This document shows positions 27,035 through 37,809 of a stretch of DNA of 39,944 bases, piece by piece (the first letter of the stretch is position 1; every line of letters starts with the position of its first letter). Origin of the DNA: Chara braunii (Eukaryota; Streptophyta; Charophyceae; Charales; Characeae); NCBI GenBank assembly GCA_003427395.1, contig BFEA01000096.1:1559236-1599179 (forward strand), written 5' to 3'. The translations under genes were made by a program, and so were the position numbers. The notes beneath the pieces were generated by a model. The model was not told the DNA's origin. It searched no databases and saw nothing but the letters and a program-made list of their open reading frames with translations.

Positions 27035-29029
27035 ATGAAAGGGAGAGGCCCGATAGCATTAGGAGGAGTGCTCGTGCAGCGAGATGAGAATGGTAAAGAA
27101 AGGACACTTAGATTTGAGAGTCGCACGCTTAATTTGGTTGAGAGAGGCTATATTCAGTTTAGGAAGGAGCTTCTGGCAATCCTGCAATGTCTCAGGGTGT
27201 TCAGACACTACATTATGGGACGAAGATTCATCCTAAGAACGGATTCCACGACAGTAATTGGGGTTGTTAAGAGACATCAGCAAGTAAATGCTACGGTCAG
27301 TAGGTGGATAACTCATATATGGACGTATGATTTTGTATTAGAAAACGTACCTACTGATAAAAATCGAGCTGATGGGTTAAGCCGCGTGGAATGGGGATCG
27401 ATAAATGATAAATCTCTTGAGGAGGCACCCTTCGTTGATGAATTCCTTATGGGGGACGATGATGAAGAGTTACTCCCTGCTCCCAATTGTTACATGGCCT
27501 CAGCCATGACAACCAGTAGAGAAGACTGCTGGGGAGAAAATAAAGATCCCTACCTCCACTACCTCTTGATTCAAGAGGATGAGGAAGAAGGGTGGTATGG
27601 GATGGTGGAACAGACCGCTGTTGCAGCTCATGAGCTGGCTGAGAGTTCAAGAATGGTTGAGCGTCAATTAAATGAGATAGAGGATGGGTTAGAAGATCTG
27701 GAGCAGAGTAAGGATGATGAGGGAAGGTTTAGAAAGGAAGAATATGATGGAGAGTATAAGAGGTTCGGTACGGTGATGAGCAACAATCACTTGAGCGAGG
27801 TCTACCATGAGAGGACAAAAAGGACCTTTAGACTACCCCTTTTTGTGGATGCTAAGGAAGGACTACCGCCGCTGAGAGTGATGTGTGGTAAGGAAAGGCA
27901 ACTAGAGGTGATCGTCGCGCTGCATGAAGGTCTAGCAGGGGGTCATAGGGGTGTTGATGCTACATACTATAAAGTATCCCGACTATATCACTGGGATGGT
28001 CTGAGGGATATAGTTATGAGATATTGTAAGTCATGTGAAGCCTGTCAGAGAAGATCATCTATGAGACTGATTAAACCCTTATACCCCACTGTTTTTGTTG
28101 AGCCTAGTAGTATTGTTCACCTTGATCTAATTACTATGCCACCTGGTAAGGATGAAATAAAGTATATACTAAATATGAGAGATAATATGTCTGGGTATGT
28201 TGAAGCAAAAACCATCCGTAAGAAAACCGCAAAAACAATGGCAGATTGGATCGAGGAAATCTACCTAAGGTACCCCTCCATAAGTGAGTTTGTGGCTGAT
28301 CAGGGGTCGAAATTCAAGAATGAGATGGTCAGAAAGCTCATGTTTAGACTTGAAGTCAAGGTCAGGTTTGTGACACCATATCATCCTCAGGCTAATGCAC
28401 CAGTGGAAAGAGGTCACATGACTCTAAAGGATGCTATATTAAAATGGTGCCGAGGTGATCCCAGAAACTGGCCATCCTTCTTGAGAGTGACTATCTATGG
28501 TGAGAATGTGACTGTCAAACGGACTACAGGTTATGCACCTGTTACACTCTGGTACGACCGGTATGCTACTTCTCTCATTGAGAACCTGGTTGAGACCTGG
28601 ACCCATGAGGCACAGAGAGAGTCATACTCCACAGAGGAGTTGTTGAGACTGAGGGTCAGGCAGATCAAGGAAGTGGATGAGGCCATAATCGAGGTCACAA
28701 AGAGGATGTCAGACAACAGGTTATTTGACCAGACACGATGGAACAGCAAAAGGTACATCATGAAAGAACGACTTCAGGTCGGGGATATTGTACTTCTGCA
28801 TGATACATCTCTCGAGACGCAGTGGACCAAGAGATTGGAGGCCAGGTGGATGGGATCTTTCAGGATCATCAGAGAGGTTGAAGGTAAGGCCTATGAGTTA
28901 GCAGAGATGGATGGAACGAAATCCCATGGTATAGTATCCGGCTCCCGGCTCCGGAAATTCATACTCAGAGATGCAGATTTGATTCCGAGTTCGGGGAAAA
29001 TGATGCGGCTAGGTCCGAGAGCCGTCTAG
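27035..29029 (+). CDS. RNase H and integrase, intact 664-codon frame
   Basis: RNase H: LRFESRTLNLVERGY with QFRKELLAILQCL, LRTDSTTVIGVV, and NRADGLSRV at its end. The first RNase H strand is in the preceding frame. An acidic spacer of about 200 residues follows. Integrase: HEGLAGGH and CKSCEAC (zinc-binding HHCC), then VHLDLITMP, FVADQGSKF and APVERGH for D,D-E. The C-terminal VGDIVLLHDTS and RWMGSFRI are a degenerate GPY/F module. No chromodomain is seen. It is the only long pol frame left undamaged. Confidence 0.93.
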   Translation: MKGRGPIALGGVLVQRDENGKERTLRFESRTLNLVERGYIQFRKELLAILQCLRVFRHYIMGRRFILRTDSTTVIGVVKRHQQVNATVSRWITHIWTYDFVLENVPTDKNRADGLSRVEWGSINDKSLEEAPFVDEFLMGDDDEELLPAPNCYMASAMTTSREDCWGENKDPYLHYLLIQEDEEEGWYGMVEQTAVAAHELAESSRMVERQLNEIEDGLEDLEQSKDDEGRFRKEEYDGEYKRFGTVMSNNHLSEVYHERTKRTFRLPLFVDAKEGLPPLRVMCGKERQLEVIVALHEGLAGGHRGVDATYYKVSRLYHWDGLRDIVMRYCKSCEACQRRSSMRLIKPLYPTVFVEPSSIVHLDLITMPPGKDEIKYILNMRDNMSGYVEAKTIRKKTAKTMADWIEEIYLRYPSISEFVADQGSKFKNEMVRKLMFRLEVKVRFVTPYHPQANAPVERGHMTLKDAILKWCRGDPRNWPSFLRVTIYGENVTVKRTTGYAPVTLWYDRYATSLIENLVETWTHEAQRESYSTEELLRLRVRQIKEVDEAIIEVTKRMSDNRLFDQTRWNSKRYIMKERLQVGDIVLLHDTSLETQWTKRLEARWMGSFRIIREVEGKAYELAEMDGTKSHGIVSGSRLRKFILRDADLIPSSGKMMRLGPRAV

Positions 29030-29036
29030 CATCAGC

Positions 29037-29660
29037 CTGGACATGTTGGGTCGTGGCCAGTGTGCCCTCAGTATTGGTTGGGACGTGGTCAGTGTGCCGC
29101 CAACCGCGGGATCATTATGTGCTGGGATGTGGCCAATGTGCCGCTAGCTACAGATGATGATTATATGCTGGGACGTGGACAGTGTTGTCGCCAGCTACAG
29201 ATGATAATTATATGATGGGACATGGACAGTGTTATCGCCAGGTACAGATGATGATGATCTGCTGGGACGTGGACAATGTTGCCGCCTGCTACAAATGATG
29301 ATGATATGCTGGGACGTGGACAGTGTTGCCACCAGCTACAAACGATGATTATATGCTGGGATGTGGACAGTGTTGCCGCCAGCTACAAATGATGATTATA
29401 TGCTGGGATGTGGACAGTGTTGCCGCCAGCTACAGATGATGATTATATGTTGGGACATGGACAGTGTGCCGCCAGCTACTGATGATGATTATGTGCTAGG
29501 ATGTGGCCAGTGAGCCGCCAGCTATGGATGATGATATGCAGGGATGTGGACAGTGTGCCGCCAACTATTGATGATGATTATGTGCGCAATGAGCCGCCAA
29601 CTATGGATAATAATTATGCGCTGGGACCTGGCCCATGTGCCGCCAGCTGCAACCGACAGT
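29037..29660. repeat. 47-bp minisatellite downstream of integrase
   Basis: GCTGGGACGTGGACAGTG recurs at exact 47-bp steps (GGACGTGG at 29171, 29218, 29265, 29312, 29359), about 13 copies, with variants at the edges. Units include CCGCCAGCTACAGATGATGA. Tandem repeats between integrase and 3' LTR are known from Tat-group elements (recalled, not searched). Confidence 0.92.
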
Positions 29661-30100
29661 CGGCTCGCTATGATCATGGTATGATTTCGGATGTCGGAGA
29701 TGAATACGAGCAGCCTATGATGGCTCGGCTCAATGGTGGACTCATGTGTCTGCCAGACCCAGATTGGCCCCAGTTTTTTATGAATGTATGTTAAAATTTT
29801 AAATTTCAGTTCATTGCATTGTATCTGGCTTGTCACGTGTCGGTCCTGGGATATGCTTGGGGGATTGGGAGTCAATTCTTGGGATTTCAGTTTTTGCCTC
29901 TTATTGCATTTATTGGTTTGCATGGCATTGTGGAATGGATGGCTGTGTGATAATGTAAAAATATGTTTTCTTCCTCTCATAAGCGTAAGGAGGATTGCCT
30001 AGCATCATCTGACACAAGTTGATTGATTATCCCTAAAAGAGGGTGGTAAGTGAATTTTTGAGAGAAAAATAAAAATAAATAAATAAAAATAATTAAAGAA
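29661..30100. other. No gene; A-rich end
   Basis: Nothing recognised. It ends in an AAAT-rich tract (30062-30100) that abuts the foreign RT fragment. Confidence 0.6.
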
Positions 30101-30102
30101 TT

Positions 30103-30712
30103 AAGTACTTGGGTCATGAGATTTTCGCGGAGGGCTTGAAGGCCGATGACACGAAGGTGGTCAGCATTCGTGACTGGCCGTGTCCTCAGTCTGTGACTGA
30201 GATGAGGTATTTCTTAGGGATGATCGACTACTACCGCAACTTTGTTAAGAACTATAATATAGTGGGCGCCCCTTTGACTGACCTGACTCGCCTTGACACC
30301 CCGTGGGAGTGGACAAACAGGTGTGAGGCTGCTTTCAGATATATGAAGCATGCTTTGACGCTTCATGAGGTCTTAAAACTTCCTGATCCTGACATGTCGT
30401 TCATAGTAACCACGAATGCCAGCCAATATGGCATTGGTGCCATGCTCGCGCAGCAGGAGGGGTCAAAGTTGAGGCCAGTCGAATACATGTTCAAAAAGAT
30501 GTCGTCTTAGAAGTTGACTAAGTCCACCTATGAGAAGGAGCTCTACGAGATTTACAAGGCACTGACCCATTGAAGACATTACCTCCTTGGTAGGTTCTTC
30601 ATCGTCAAAATTGATCATCGGACCAGTGACAAGGGACTCAGCATCATCGGGATGGGGTTCCTCTCCAGATGGGTCTTCGCGGTTAGGCATTGCCTAACTC
30701 TTAAGGGATAGG
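30103..30712 (+). pseudogene. Foreign Ty3/gypsy RT-thumb and RNase H fragment
   Basis: It starts abruptly with KYLGHEIFAEGLKADDTKV, in the middle of the RT thumb. It continues with MRYFLGMIDYYRNFVKNY, APLTDLTRLDTPWEWT and the RNase H start SFIVTTNASQYGIGAMLAQQ, where the usual TDAS is TNAS. Stops at 30508 (TAG) and near 30571 (TGA) interrupt it, but RHYLLGRFFIVKIDHR still follows. The wording is that of ordinary Ty3/gypsy lineages and differs from the pol of the host element, so this is an inserted or captured piece from another family. It has no visible LTR or target duplication. Confidence 0.85.
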
Positions 30713-31524
30713 TAGTCAGTCATGTCTCATAGTCGATGGAGTGATCCGTCCGATTTTGTGGTCGGGGAGAAGATCACTCATCATCGTAGCAGCTTGGGGC
30801 TTGCTGCATTCTTCGTGATGGAAGGAGTGTTCTCACTGCAGCCGCCGGGTTCTCGCAACGGTTCACCGGCGAGAGTCTAACCACAGTGGCGTCCCCTGCG
30901 GTGTCAGCACTTATGTCCTTCATGAAGAGGCAGAGAGTTTCAACTGCGCCTCTTGCCAGACAAAGACAACGGGGTTTGGTATGACCCGACAGTAAGTGGC
31001 ACAAAGCCAACAGACAAAGAGAAAGGGGTTTGGTATGTCTCCCCCTTATGAGGCGGCCTTTGGTCAAGATGACCCAGATGATCCTGAGTTTGATGATTAG
31101 CCCCATATCCACCCGTGGCTGGACTGTATCTAAGATAATGATGAGGATTATGTTGTGCTGATGAGATGGACTAATCCGATGAGGTTGAGATGAGCAGGCC
31201 AGGACTGAGACTTGGACTGCTAGGCCAGACCTAACGATAGGGTTTGGTCTAAGATTGGGCCTGATTGTGATGATGCACGAGGCCAAACCTAATGAGGGGA
31301 TTGACCTAAGATTGAGACTGATTTAATAGTGCAAGAAAACGGGATTGGTAGTATGATTGGGCTGCATAAGCAGTCATGATATTTGCGTGCGGTGACGACA
31401 CCTTGCAAGCTTGATAAGACTAATCCTTCTTCGATTTTGATGGTGGCTTAGACCAGAGGTCCATGCCTTATTGAGCGAGCACTCGAGCCCTAGCGGGCAA
31501 GCACCTTGATGATTGAGATATGTT
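30713..31524. other. No recognisable gene
   Basis: A minus-strand frame at 30774-31286 (170 codons, no convincing start) is the longest opening. It lacks motifs and is treated as chance. Words such as GGCCAGACCTAA and GGCCAAACCTAA recur near 31220-31290. Confidence 0.45.
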
Positions 31525-31827
31525 TTATATGATGCCTCTATATATCAAATAGTATATGAGGCCACACAGCTCAAGCTGGCATATGAAAAACAGCACAAGC
31601 GCGATACACGAGTGATGGTCGGACAGCGCAGCCTGATGGACGACGGGCGGATCCGGCACGCGTGGTAGTGGTTGAGGCGCAGGGCGAGGCGGCTGAGGCA
31701 GGACGGCGAGTTGGTGAGGATGCGGCTGAGCGGAGGAAGAAGGAGGATATGACGGAGGATATGATCGAGGGGGTGGCTCGAAGCGCGGAGGCGGAGCGCC
31801 GTAGCGCTGCTCGTACTTGTACACCAT
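31525..31827 (-). CDS. Antisense proline-rich protein with C-terminal hydrophobic segment (100 codons)
   Basis: ATG at 31827 (reverse strand) opens MVYKYEQRYGAPPPRFEPPP, then SYPPSYPPSSS, a long Pro/Gln/Ala-rich middle and the hydrophobic CIALVLFFICQLELCGLIYY, which could be a tail anchor. The stop is at 31525-31527. A TATATATA run at 32172-32181 is about 350 bp upstream on that strand, so a transcript is conceivable. Retand and Grande elements carry antisense frames in this position (recalled). Alternatively it is a captured host exon: the SYPP repeats resemble host proline-rich proteins. A rival frame at 31571-31936 is less protein-like. Confidence 0.45.
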   Translation of the reverse strand: MVYKYEQRYGAPPPRFEPPPRSYPPSYPPSSSAQPHPHQLAVLPQPPRPAPQPLPRVPDPPVVHQAALSDHHSCIALVLFFICQLELCGLIYYLIYRGII

Positions 31828-31936
31828 AGTGCTTGGCGACGGCGTGTGCTCGCGCCGGTCCTCTGGGCGATGGCGCAACCTTACTCCTTCCTATTTTTCC
31901 TCCTCCTCTTCCTCCTCTGACCTCTCCCTCTCTCAA

Positions 31937-32236
31937 GTCAGGTCGATTGGTCGATCGACCACTTTTCCCTGACGACCACCTCTACCTCAACCAGTGGCTG
32001 AGTCGCGCGTCTTTGGCGGCATGGTGAATGTAAGTCACTGAGCGATGATAGCACAGGCGAGGCGAGTGTCCGAGCAAGCAGAGATCAACGATGGCAGCAA
32101 CAACAACAAAAGCACGATAAGCGTTGTGCACTCGTTTGAGCGAATTTGAAGGTGAATGATAGAAGTGATTTGTATATATATCCCCTTATAGTAGAGGGAT
32201 TCTAGCGGGGACACCAGGAATGGGGTTCGGTATGGT
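31937..32236. other. Pre-3' LTR region; no clear polypurine tract
   Basis: The bases before the right LTR read AGGAATGGGGTTCGGTATGG. Only AGGAATGGGG (32217-32226) is purine-rich and it is not adjacent to the LTR. A polypurine tract is expected here but is weak or lost. Confidence 0.5.
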
Positions 32237-32671
32237 TGTCGGAGAGTGGCGCGGCGCGTCGACGTATAGTTGACTCGTCGTGGTCAGCATCCACACTATA
32301 GAGTTGCTTGTGGTCGCGATCAGCAGATTGTTGACTCGCTGGTTTGGCCCCTTGGGTCGAGTCAGTGGGCGAGGCGACACAACAGTTCAGCCCCATGGAG
32401 ATCGAATCACGACTTTTGGGCTGAACCGCCGCGTCTACAAGGGCCTGATTAGTAGGGCCCGGTCCGAATGGCACTGGAAACGGACCAAGGGTTAGTGAGA
32501 ATTCACCACTTGGGACCGGACTTACCGCGTCGGGAAGAGTACGGCCCGAAATGGCCAAGGGGAATACGGGGTTGGGCGCTTATTATGATTAAGAGGGGTG
32601 TTGTGTTTCCAAAGCAAGGCCGACCTTTAGTATTCCAAAGTTGGGCCAGTTCAAGCCCGACACTAATTTAG

Positions 32672-33120
32672 TAGTGGTCCGTGCTATTTTTAGCGTAGGC
32701 CACGCTATTTTTAGCGCAGGCCAGGGTTATTTTTAGCGCAGGCCTGAGATATTTTTAGCGCAGGCTCGTGCTAAATATAGTGCAGGTCCACGCTGTTTTT
32801 ATCCCAAGCTCTGCGCTAATTTTAGCGCTGTCCCGCGCTAATTTTAGCACAGGCCCGCGCTATTTTTAAACACGGGACTGACTGTTCATGTCCCAAAGTC
32901 AGGACTGTCCCAGTCCCGTGCTATTTTTAGTGCAATCCAACGCTAATTTTAGCACAGGCTCGCGCTATGTTTAGCGCAGGCCCGTGCTATTTTTAACACG
33001 GGACTGACTGTTCGTGTCCCAAAGTTCGGACTGTCCCAGTCCCTCGCTAATTTTAGTACAGGCTTGTGCTAAAATAGGCCTGCGCTAATTTTAGCACAAA
33101 CCTGTGCTATTCTTAGCCCA
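32672..33120. repeat. 22-bp palindromic tandem array (right LTR)
   Basis: Counterpart of 14450-14902, with GCTATTTTTAGC and GCTAATTTTAGC cores at 21-23 bp spacing and the CACGGGACTGACTGTTC block. Confidence 0.8.
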
Positions 33121-33149
33121 AGGGCCGCTGCACTTCGCCCGACCACCCG

Positions 33150-33177
33150 GCCTCTCTACTATAAAAGAGAGGTCGTG
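33150..33177 (+). promoter_or_regulatory. LTR TATA box in inverted repeat (right)
   Basis: TATAAAA at 33160-33166, flanked by CGGCCTCTCT and AGAGAGGTCG. One arm base has changed relative to the left LTR. Confidence 0.6.
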
Positions 33178-33609
33178 CCACTTGAGAGGAGAGACCCTCA
33201 CCCGCGGAAATGCGGAAGCGCTGGCGGAACAGCAGGGAGATGCTCATTTGCGGGATGCGGAGACGCTGGCAGGACTGCAACGAAGAGGGATTGGAGCTGC
33301 TGCACTGAGTAGTCAGGAGAAGGAGCGAGGCCAAGGCAGACAAGAAGGAGGAAAACGGGCGGGGTTGTTCGGAAAGTACGGCGGCCCCCTCTATGTCCTT
33401 CTGCCCCCGTTCTCCCTCTGCTCCCTCGGCTCACCTTCTCCCTCTTCCTCTTTCGCTCGCTCCAGTTCAAATAGCCGTCTGCTGTGCAAGCACCCATGCT
33501 CAATGTACTTGAGGGTCGATAACACTGTGAGCCCACGACGCTGGGCGTCCATATTCACTGTATTTGAAGATTGATCCAGAACTCCGCACCCATGCACATT
33601 GTACTTGAG

Positions 33610-33810
33610 GGCTGACAGTGAGCCATCGTGCCGACAAGCACTTAATCCACGAGTCTCCTCTGATGACCGAGAACCAGCGTGCCAATATGCACTTGATCTG
33701 TGAGCTTCCCTTTTGATGGTTTTGAACCAGCGTGCCAATGGGCACTTAATCTGTGATTTTCCCTTTGAGGATCGTGAATCAGCATGCCAACAGGCACTTA
33801 ATCCGGGAGC
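33610..33810. repeat. 51-53-bp tandem array (right LTR)
   Basis: GCACTTAATC, GCACTTGATC and close variants recur at about 51-53 bp. Counterpart of 15370-15560. Confidence 0.78.
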
Positions 33811-33829
33811 CTTATAATAATGATTTAGT

Positions 33830-34330
33830 GTGACTGTCCACACTCAAACTCGGCTTTGAGTGAGTGTGACATTGCACACCCAGTCCATAGCGACTGCATT
33901 TCTGATTTAGTGTGACTGTGCACACTCAAACTCGGCTTCAAGTGAGTGTGACATTGCGCACCCAGTCTGTAGGGACTGCATTTCTGATGTAGTGTGACTG
34001 TGTGCACTCAAACTCGGCTTCGAGTGAGTGAGACATTGCACACCCGGTCCGTAGGGACTGCATTTCTAATTTAGTGTGACTGTGCACACTCAAACTCAGC
34101 TTCGAATGAGTGTGACATTGCGCACCCAGTCCGTAGGGACTGCATTTCTGATATAGTGTGACTGTGCACACTCAAACTCAGCTTCGAGTTAGTGTGACAT
34201 TGCGCACCCAGTCCGTAGGGACTGCATTTCTGATTTAGTGTGACTGTGCACACTCAAATTCGGCTTCGAGTGAGTGTGACATTGCACACCCATTAATGAT
34301 TTAATGTGACTATGCGCACCCAAACTCGTC
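33830..34330. repeat. 82-bp tandem array (right LTR)
   Basis: CTGATTTAG or a variant recurs at 33902, 33984, 34066, 34148 and 34230, all exactly 82 bp apart. It gives the ungapped structure of the array that is broken by N in the left LTR. Confidence 0.92.
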
Positions 34331-35330
34331 TTTGAGCTAGTGTGACGTTGCACATTCAGTCCGTAGGGGCTGCATTGAATCCATTGATGACCAAATGCGA
34401 CTGTGCACACTCAAACTCGACTTCGAGTAAGTGCTACATTGCGCCTTCAGTCTCTGGAATTACATTGATGATCTAGAATAGGTGCGAATGTGCGCACTCA
34501 CGCTCGGCTTTGAGTATGAGCGACACTGTGCACTCAACTTGTGGAGCTGCCTTGACGAACTTGAACCTGTGCGACGGCACACACTCAATCTGCAAAATCG
34601 GCTTTCATGATTGAGGGCTAATTCTGAATTGAGTGCCCACGCATGCCTTGATTGAGGGCTGATTCTGAATTGTGTGCCCACGCACGCTATGATTGAGGGC
34701 TGATTCTGAATTGTGTGCCCACGTACACCATGCTGGAGGGCTGATTCTGAACAGTGCGCTCATGCACATCATATCTGAGGACCGATTTTGAACTTGGGAG
34801 CAGTGCACTTACGTGCACGGTATCTGAAGATCAACTCTGAAACCTGCTTACCAGTGATCTTTGTCTTGATAATCATGAAATAGAATGTCTGTGCACACCC
34901 TAACTGTGAACACTGCCGTGATAATCGTGGAACTGCATTGCTATGATTACGAGCCAGTCCGCTAATTAGCACTCAATTTAGGGGGTTTTGCTTCGCCGGT
35001 CCTGAGCCAGCGCGTCAGCATACACCCCCCCCCCCCCGAGAAAATTGAAGACTTTGACTGTGTTTTAGTGCACGCTCCATTGAGAGACCCATCGATTTTG
35101 AGATTGTGCGCCGATGCACACTCCGCAGTTGATATTGTGGACTCTGAATCTGTAGTTTGTAGCGGACATTACCGATTTCGAGACTGTGCGCCGACACATA
35201 GTCCGTCGTTGACATTATCGATTTTGAGTCTGTATCTTGCAGCAGGCACCACCAATTTGGAAGTGAGTGCTCATGTGCACTTCGCAGTTGACCTTGCCGA
35301 TTTCGAACTCGTGCGCTCGAGTTTTATTTG
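34331..35330. repeat. 41-bp and ~80-bp diverged repeats (right LTR)
   Basis: Counterpart of 16331-17299. The 41-bp GATTGAGGGCTGATTCTGAA units lie at about 34609-34790. A C-homopolymer lies near 35025-35037. Confidence 0.75.
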
Positions 35331-36475
35331 AGCGCACCCCCATGCGCGCCCAAGCTTGATATTATTATCTAAGTGCGCGCCCAAGCTTGCCATTGCTGTT
35401 AAAGTGTGTGCCTATGCGCGTCCAAGCTTGGCTTTGCTGTTAGACTGCGCGCGCATGGGCGCCCACGCTAGATACTACCATTTGACTGCGCGCCCATGCG
35501 CGCTCGTGCTGGATATTGCTATTTGAGTGTGCGCCCATGCGCGCCCAAGTCTCGATCTGTTATCAAAATGCACGCCCATGTGCGCCCAGGCCGGATATTG
35601 CTATTTGAGTGCGCGCCCATGCCCGCCCAAGTCTGGAACTGTTATTAGAATGCGCGCCCATGCGCGCCCAGGCCGGATATTGCTATTTGAGTGCGCGCCC
35701 ATGCGCGCCCGAACCCGGAATTGCTATTAAAGTGTGCGTCTTTGCGCATCGAGGCCCGAGATTGCTATTTGGGCATACGCCCATGCGCGTCCATGATCAG
35801 TTTGGCTGTTTGAGTGCGCGCCCAGTCTCAGTTTGGCTGTTTGAGTGCGCGCCCTGTCTCAGTTTGGCTGTTTGAGTGGGCGCCTTATCTCAGTTTGGCT
35901 GTTTGAGTGCGCGCCCAGTCTCAGTTTGGCTGTTTGAATGTGCGCCCAGTCTCCGTTTGGCTGTTTNAGTACGCACCCAGCCTCAGTTCGGCTGTTCGAG
36001 TGCGCGCCCAGCNTTAGTTTGGCTGTTTGAGTACGCGCCCAGTCTCAGTTTGGCTATTTGAGTGCGCGCCCATGCGCGCCCAAGCTTGATAAGTGTTATT
36101 TAAGTGCGCGCCCAAGCGTGCCTAAGCTTGTCATTGCTGTGAGAGTGCGCATCCATGCACGCCCGAGCTTGGTTTTGCTATTTGAGTGAGCGCCCATGCG
36201 CGCCCACGATTGGCATTGTTGTTTTATTGCTCGCCCATGCGCGCCCATGCCCAAAATTGCTATTAGAGTGCGTGCCCATATGCGCCCAAGCTCAGCAGTG
36301 TCATTGGAGTATGCGCTCACATGCGCCCACGATCAGTATTGTTATTCGAGTGCGCGCCCATGCGCGCCTATGCTCGACTTTGCCATTTGAGTGCGCGCCC
36401 ATTTGTGCCCAAGCTTGGAACTACGATTTGAGTGCGCGCCCATGCGCGCCCACGCTCGGTATCAATACATGAGTG
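35331..36475. repeat. 41/31-bp array (right LTR)
   Basis: Counterpart of 17300-18460. Positions 35140-36113 match 17114-18087 base for base apart from the two N, whereas the flanks differ at several percent. Confidence 0.9.
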
Positions 36476-36893
36476 CGCCCTCATTCGGGTAGGCTATGTG
36501 AGTGTGCGCTCTGATTTTCTGCTGATTCTAGAACGCACGCCCCACCGGTACGATGGTTGGGGACGCGCGCCTTGCTAGTGTGATTAGTCTTGAGGACGTG
36601 ACTGGATGTCTCTGATGGTATGACTAGCCCCAACTCCCGCTGATTTGATTTCTTGCCGATCAGTCTCTTCATGGACAATATTCATATCAGTCCCTGTGCG
36701 GACGGTAATTTTCCTGCACATATGATATCAGCATAGTCCAATTTGCACACATAATATTTTGCAACCGGCCTCTGCATAGATAACACCTTGATGATCAGTC
36801 CTTCACAGTGACGATACTGGCAGTCCCAGTCCTCATATTCTAGTCCACTCGCTACAGAGATACTCATATGACGTTGCTATGTTGAGCTGCTGA

Positions 36894-37787
36894 GCTGCTG
36901 AGTTGTTGTTGTTCAGCTGGGCCCATTCAGGCGCGCCCCTATATCGAGTTGTTGCTGTTCAGCCGGGCCCATTCAGGCGGGCCCCTATATCAAGTTGTTG
37001 CTGTTCAGTCGAGCCCATTCAGGCAAGCCCCTATACTGAGTTGATTGTTGATCCCATCGAGTTGGGCTATTTTTCGGAGTTGCTGATATCCCCCTTTGTC
37101 ACTAGGACACAATTGTTTGGTGTAACCACTTGTCAGGAGCATACTACCCTACTTTGCAGATTGGTCAAGCTGGCTCCTCAACATGAGACAACCCCTACAT
37201 GGGGAAAGCTGGTTGAGAAGTTCTGCTATCGACACATTGGACATCCGAGCTTCGCCATTAGGGTCAATGAGTCTCCCACATCGAGATACACGTTGGTGAT
37301 CAGTTATCACGTGAGAGACGTTGGCCAGGGAATAAAGGGAGCCACCTATGACCGGATTGCTGACTATATCTTCCGCAGGGAGAGTTACAGTAGGGAGCAC
37401 TGGTTACATGTGGTGTTTCCCCAGGCCCCCTTTGCACCAGGTGGCGCTCTCTTCGACTTTGATAGTTGTAATCCAAAACCGCTAACCAGAGTTGGCAGCA
37501 AGGAAAAGAGGCGTCTGGACAGGAGCATAAGGAGCGAGGTAGCCAGATCCGGGATACCTATTACTACTTGTTTACAGAGGTCGAGGATAGACGAGTCAGA
37601 CCAAGAACCTTGCTGCGTGAGCGACGTTGACTTAGGAGATTATTTTGACTGGGATACTCACAGGAATTCAGCACGCTTGACTTGGAGCAGATTCAGGGCA
37701 TCTTATGACATTGGTTACCGGAGTGAGACGCAGGCGGAAGGCATCCCTACGACGGGTTGCTTACCTCTTGGCACGATACCTGCTTGA
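36894..37787 (+). CDS. LTR frame 1 (right copy), uninterrupted 294+ codons, unknown
   Basis: Open from 36894 to TGA 37785-37787 with no internal stop. The left copy has TAA where this one has CAA. It contains FAIRVNESPTSRYTLVISYHV and DYIFRRESYSREHWLHVVFP, plus a C-terminal part (DVDLGDYFDWDTHRNSARL) that is lost behind the stop on the left. No ATG occurs anywhere in the frame, so translation would need splicing or a non-AUG start. Frame 2 starts 22 bases after its stop. Confidence 0.5.
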   Translation, partial: AAELLLFSWAHSGAPLYRVVAVQPGPFRRAPISSCCCSVEPIQASPYTELIVDPIELGYFSELLISPFVTRTQLFGVTTCQEHTTLLCRLVKLAPQHETTPTWGKLVEKFCYRHIGHPSFAIRVNESPTSRYTLVISYHVRDVGQGIKGATYDRIADYIFRRESYSREHWLHVVFPQAPFAPGGALFDFDSCNPKPLTRVGSKEKRRLDRSIRSEVARSGIPITTCLQRSRIDESDQEPCCVSDVDLGDYFDWDTHRNSARLTWSRFRASYDIGYRSETQAEGIPTTGCLPLGTIPA

Positions 37788-37809
37788 GGGTGATTGATTC
37801 AGGCATTAC

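Noticed and set aside
30774-31286. 170-codon minus-strand frame
   Set aside because: No ATG-led start with coding-like composition and no motif. Repeated GGCCAGACCTAA-like words suggest low-complexity DNA.
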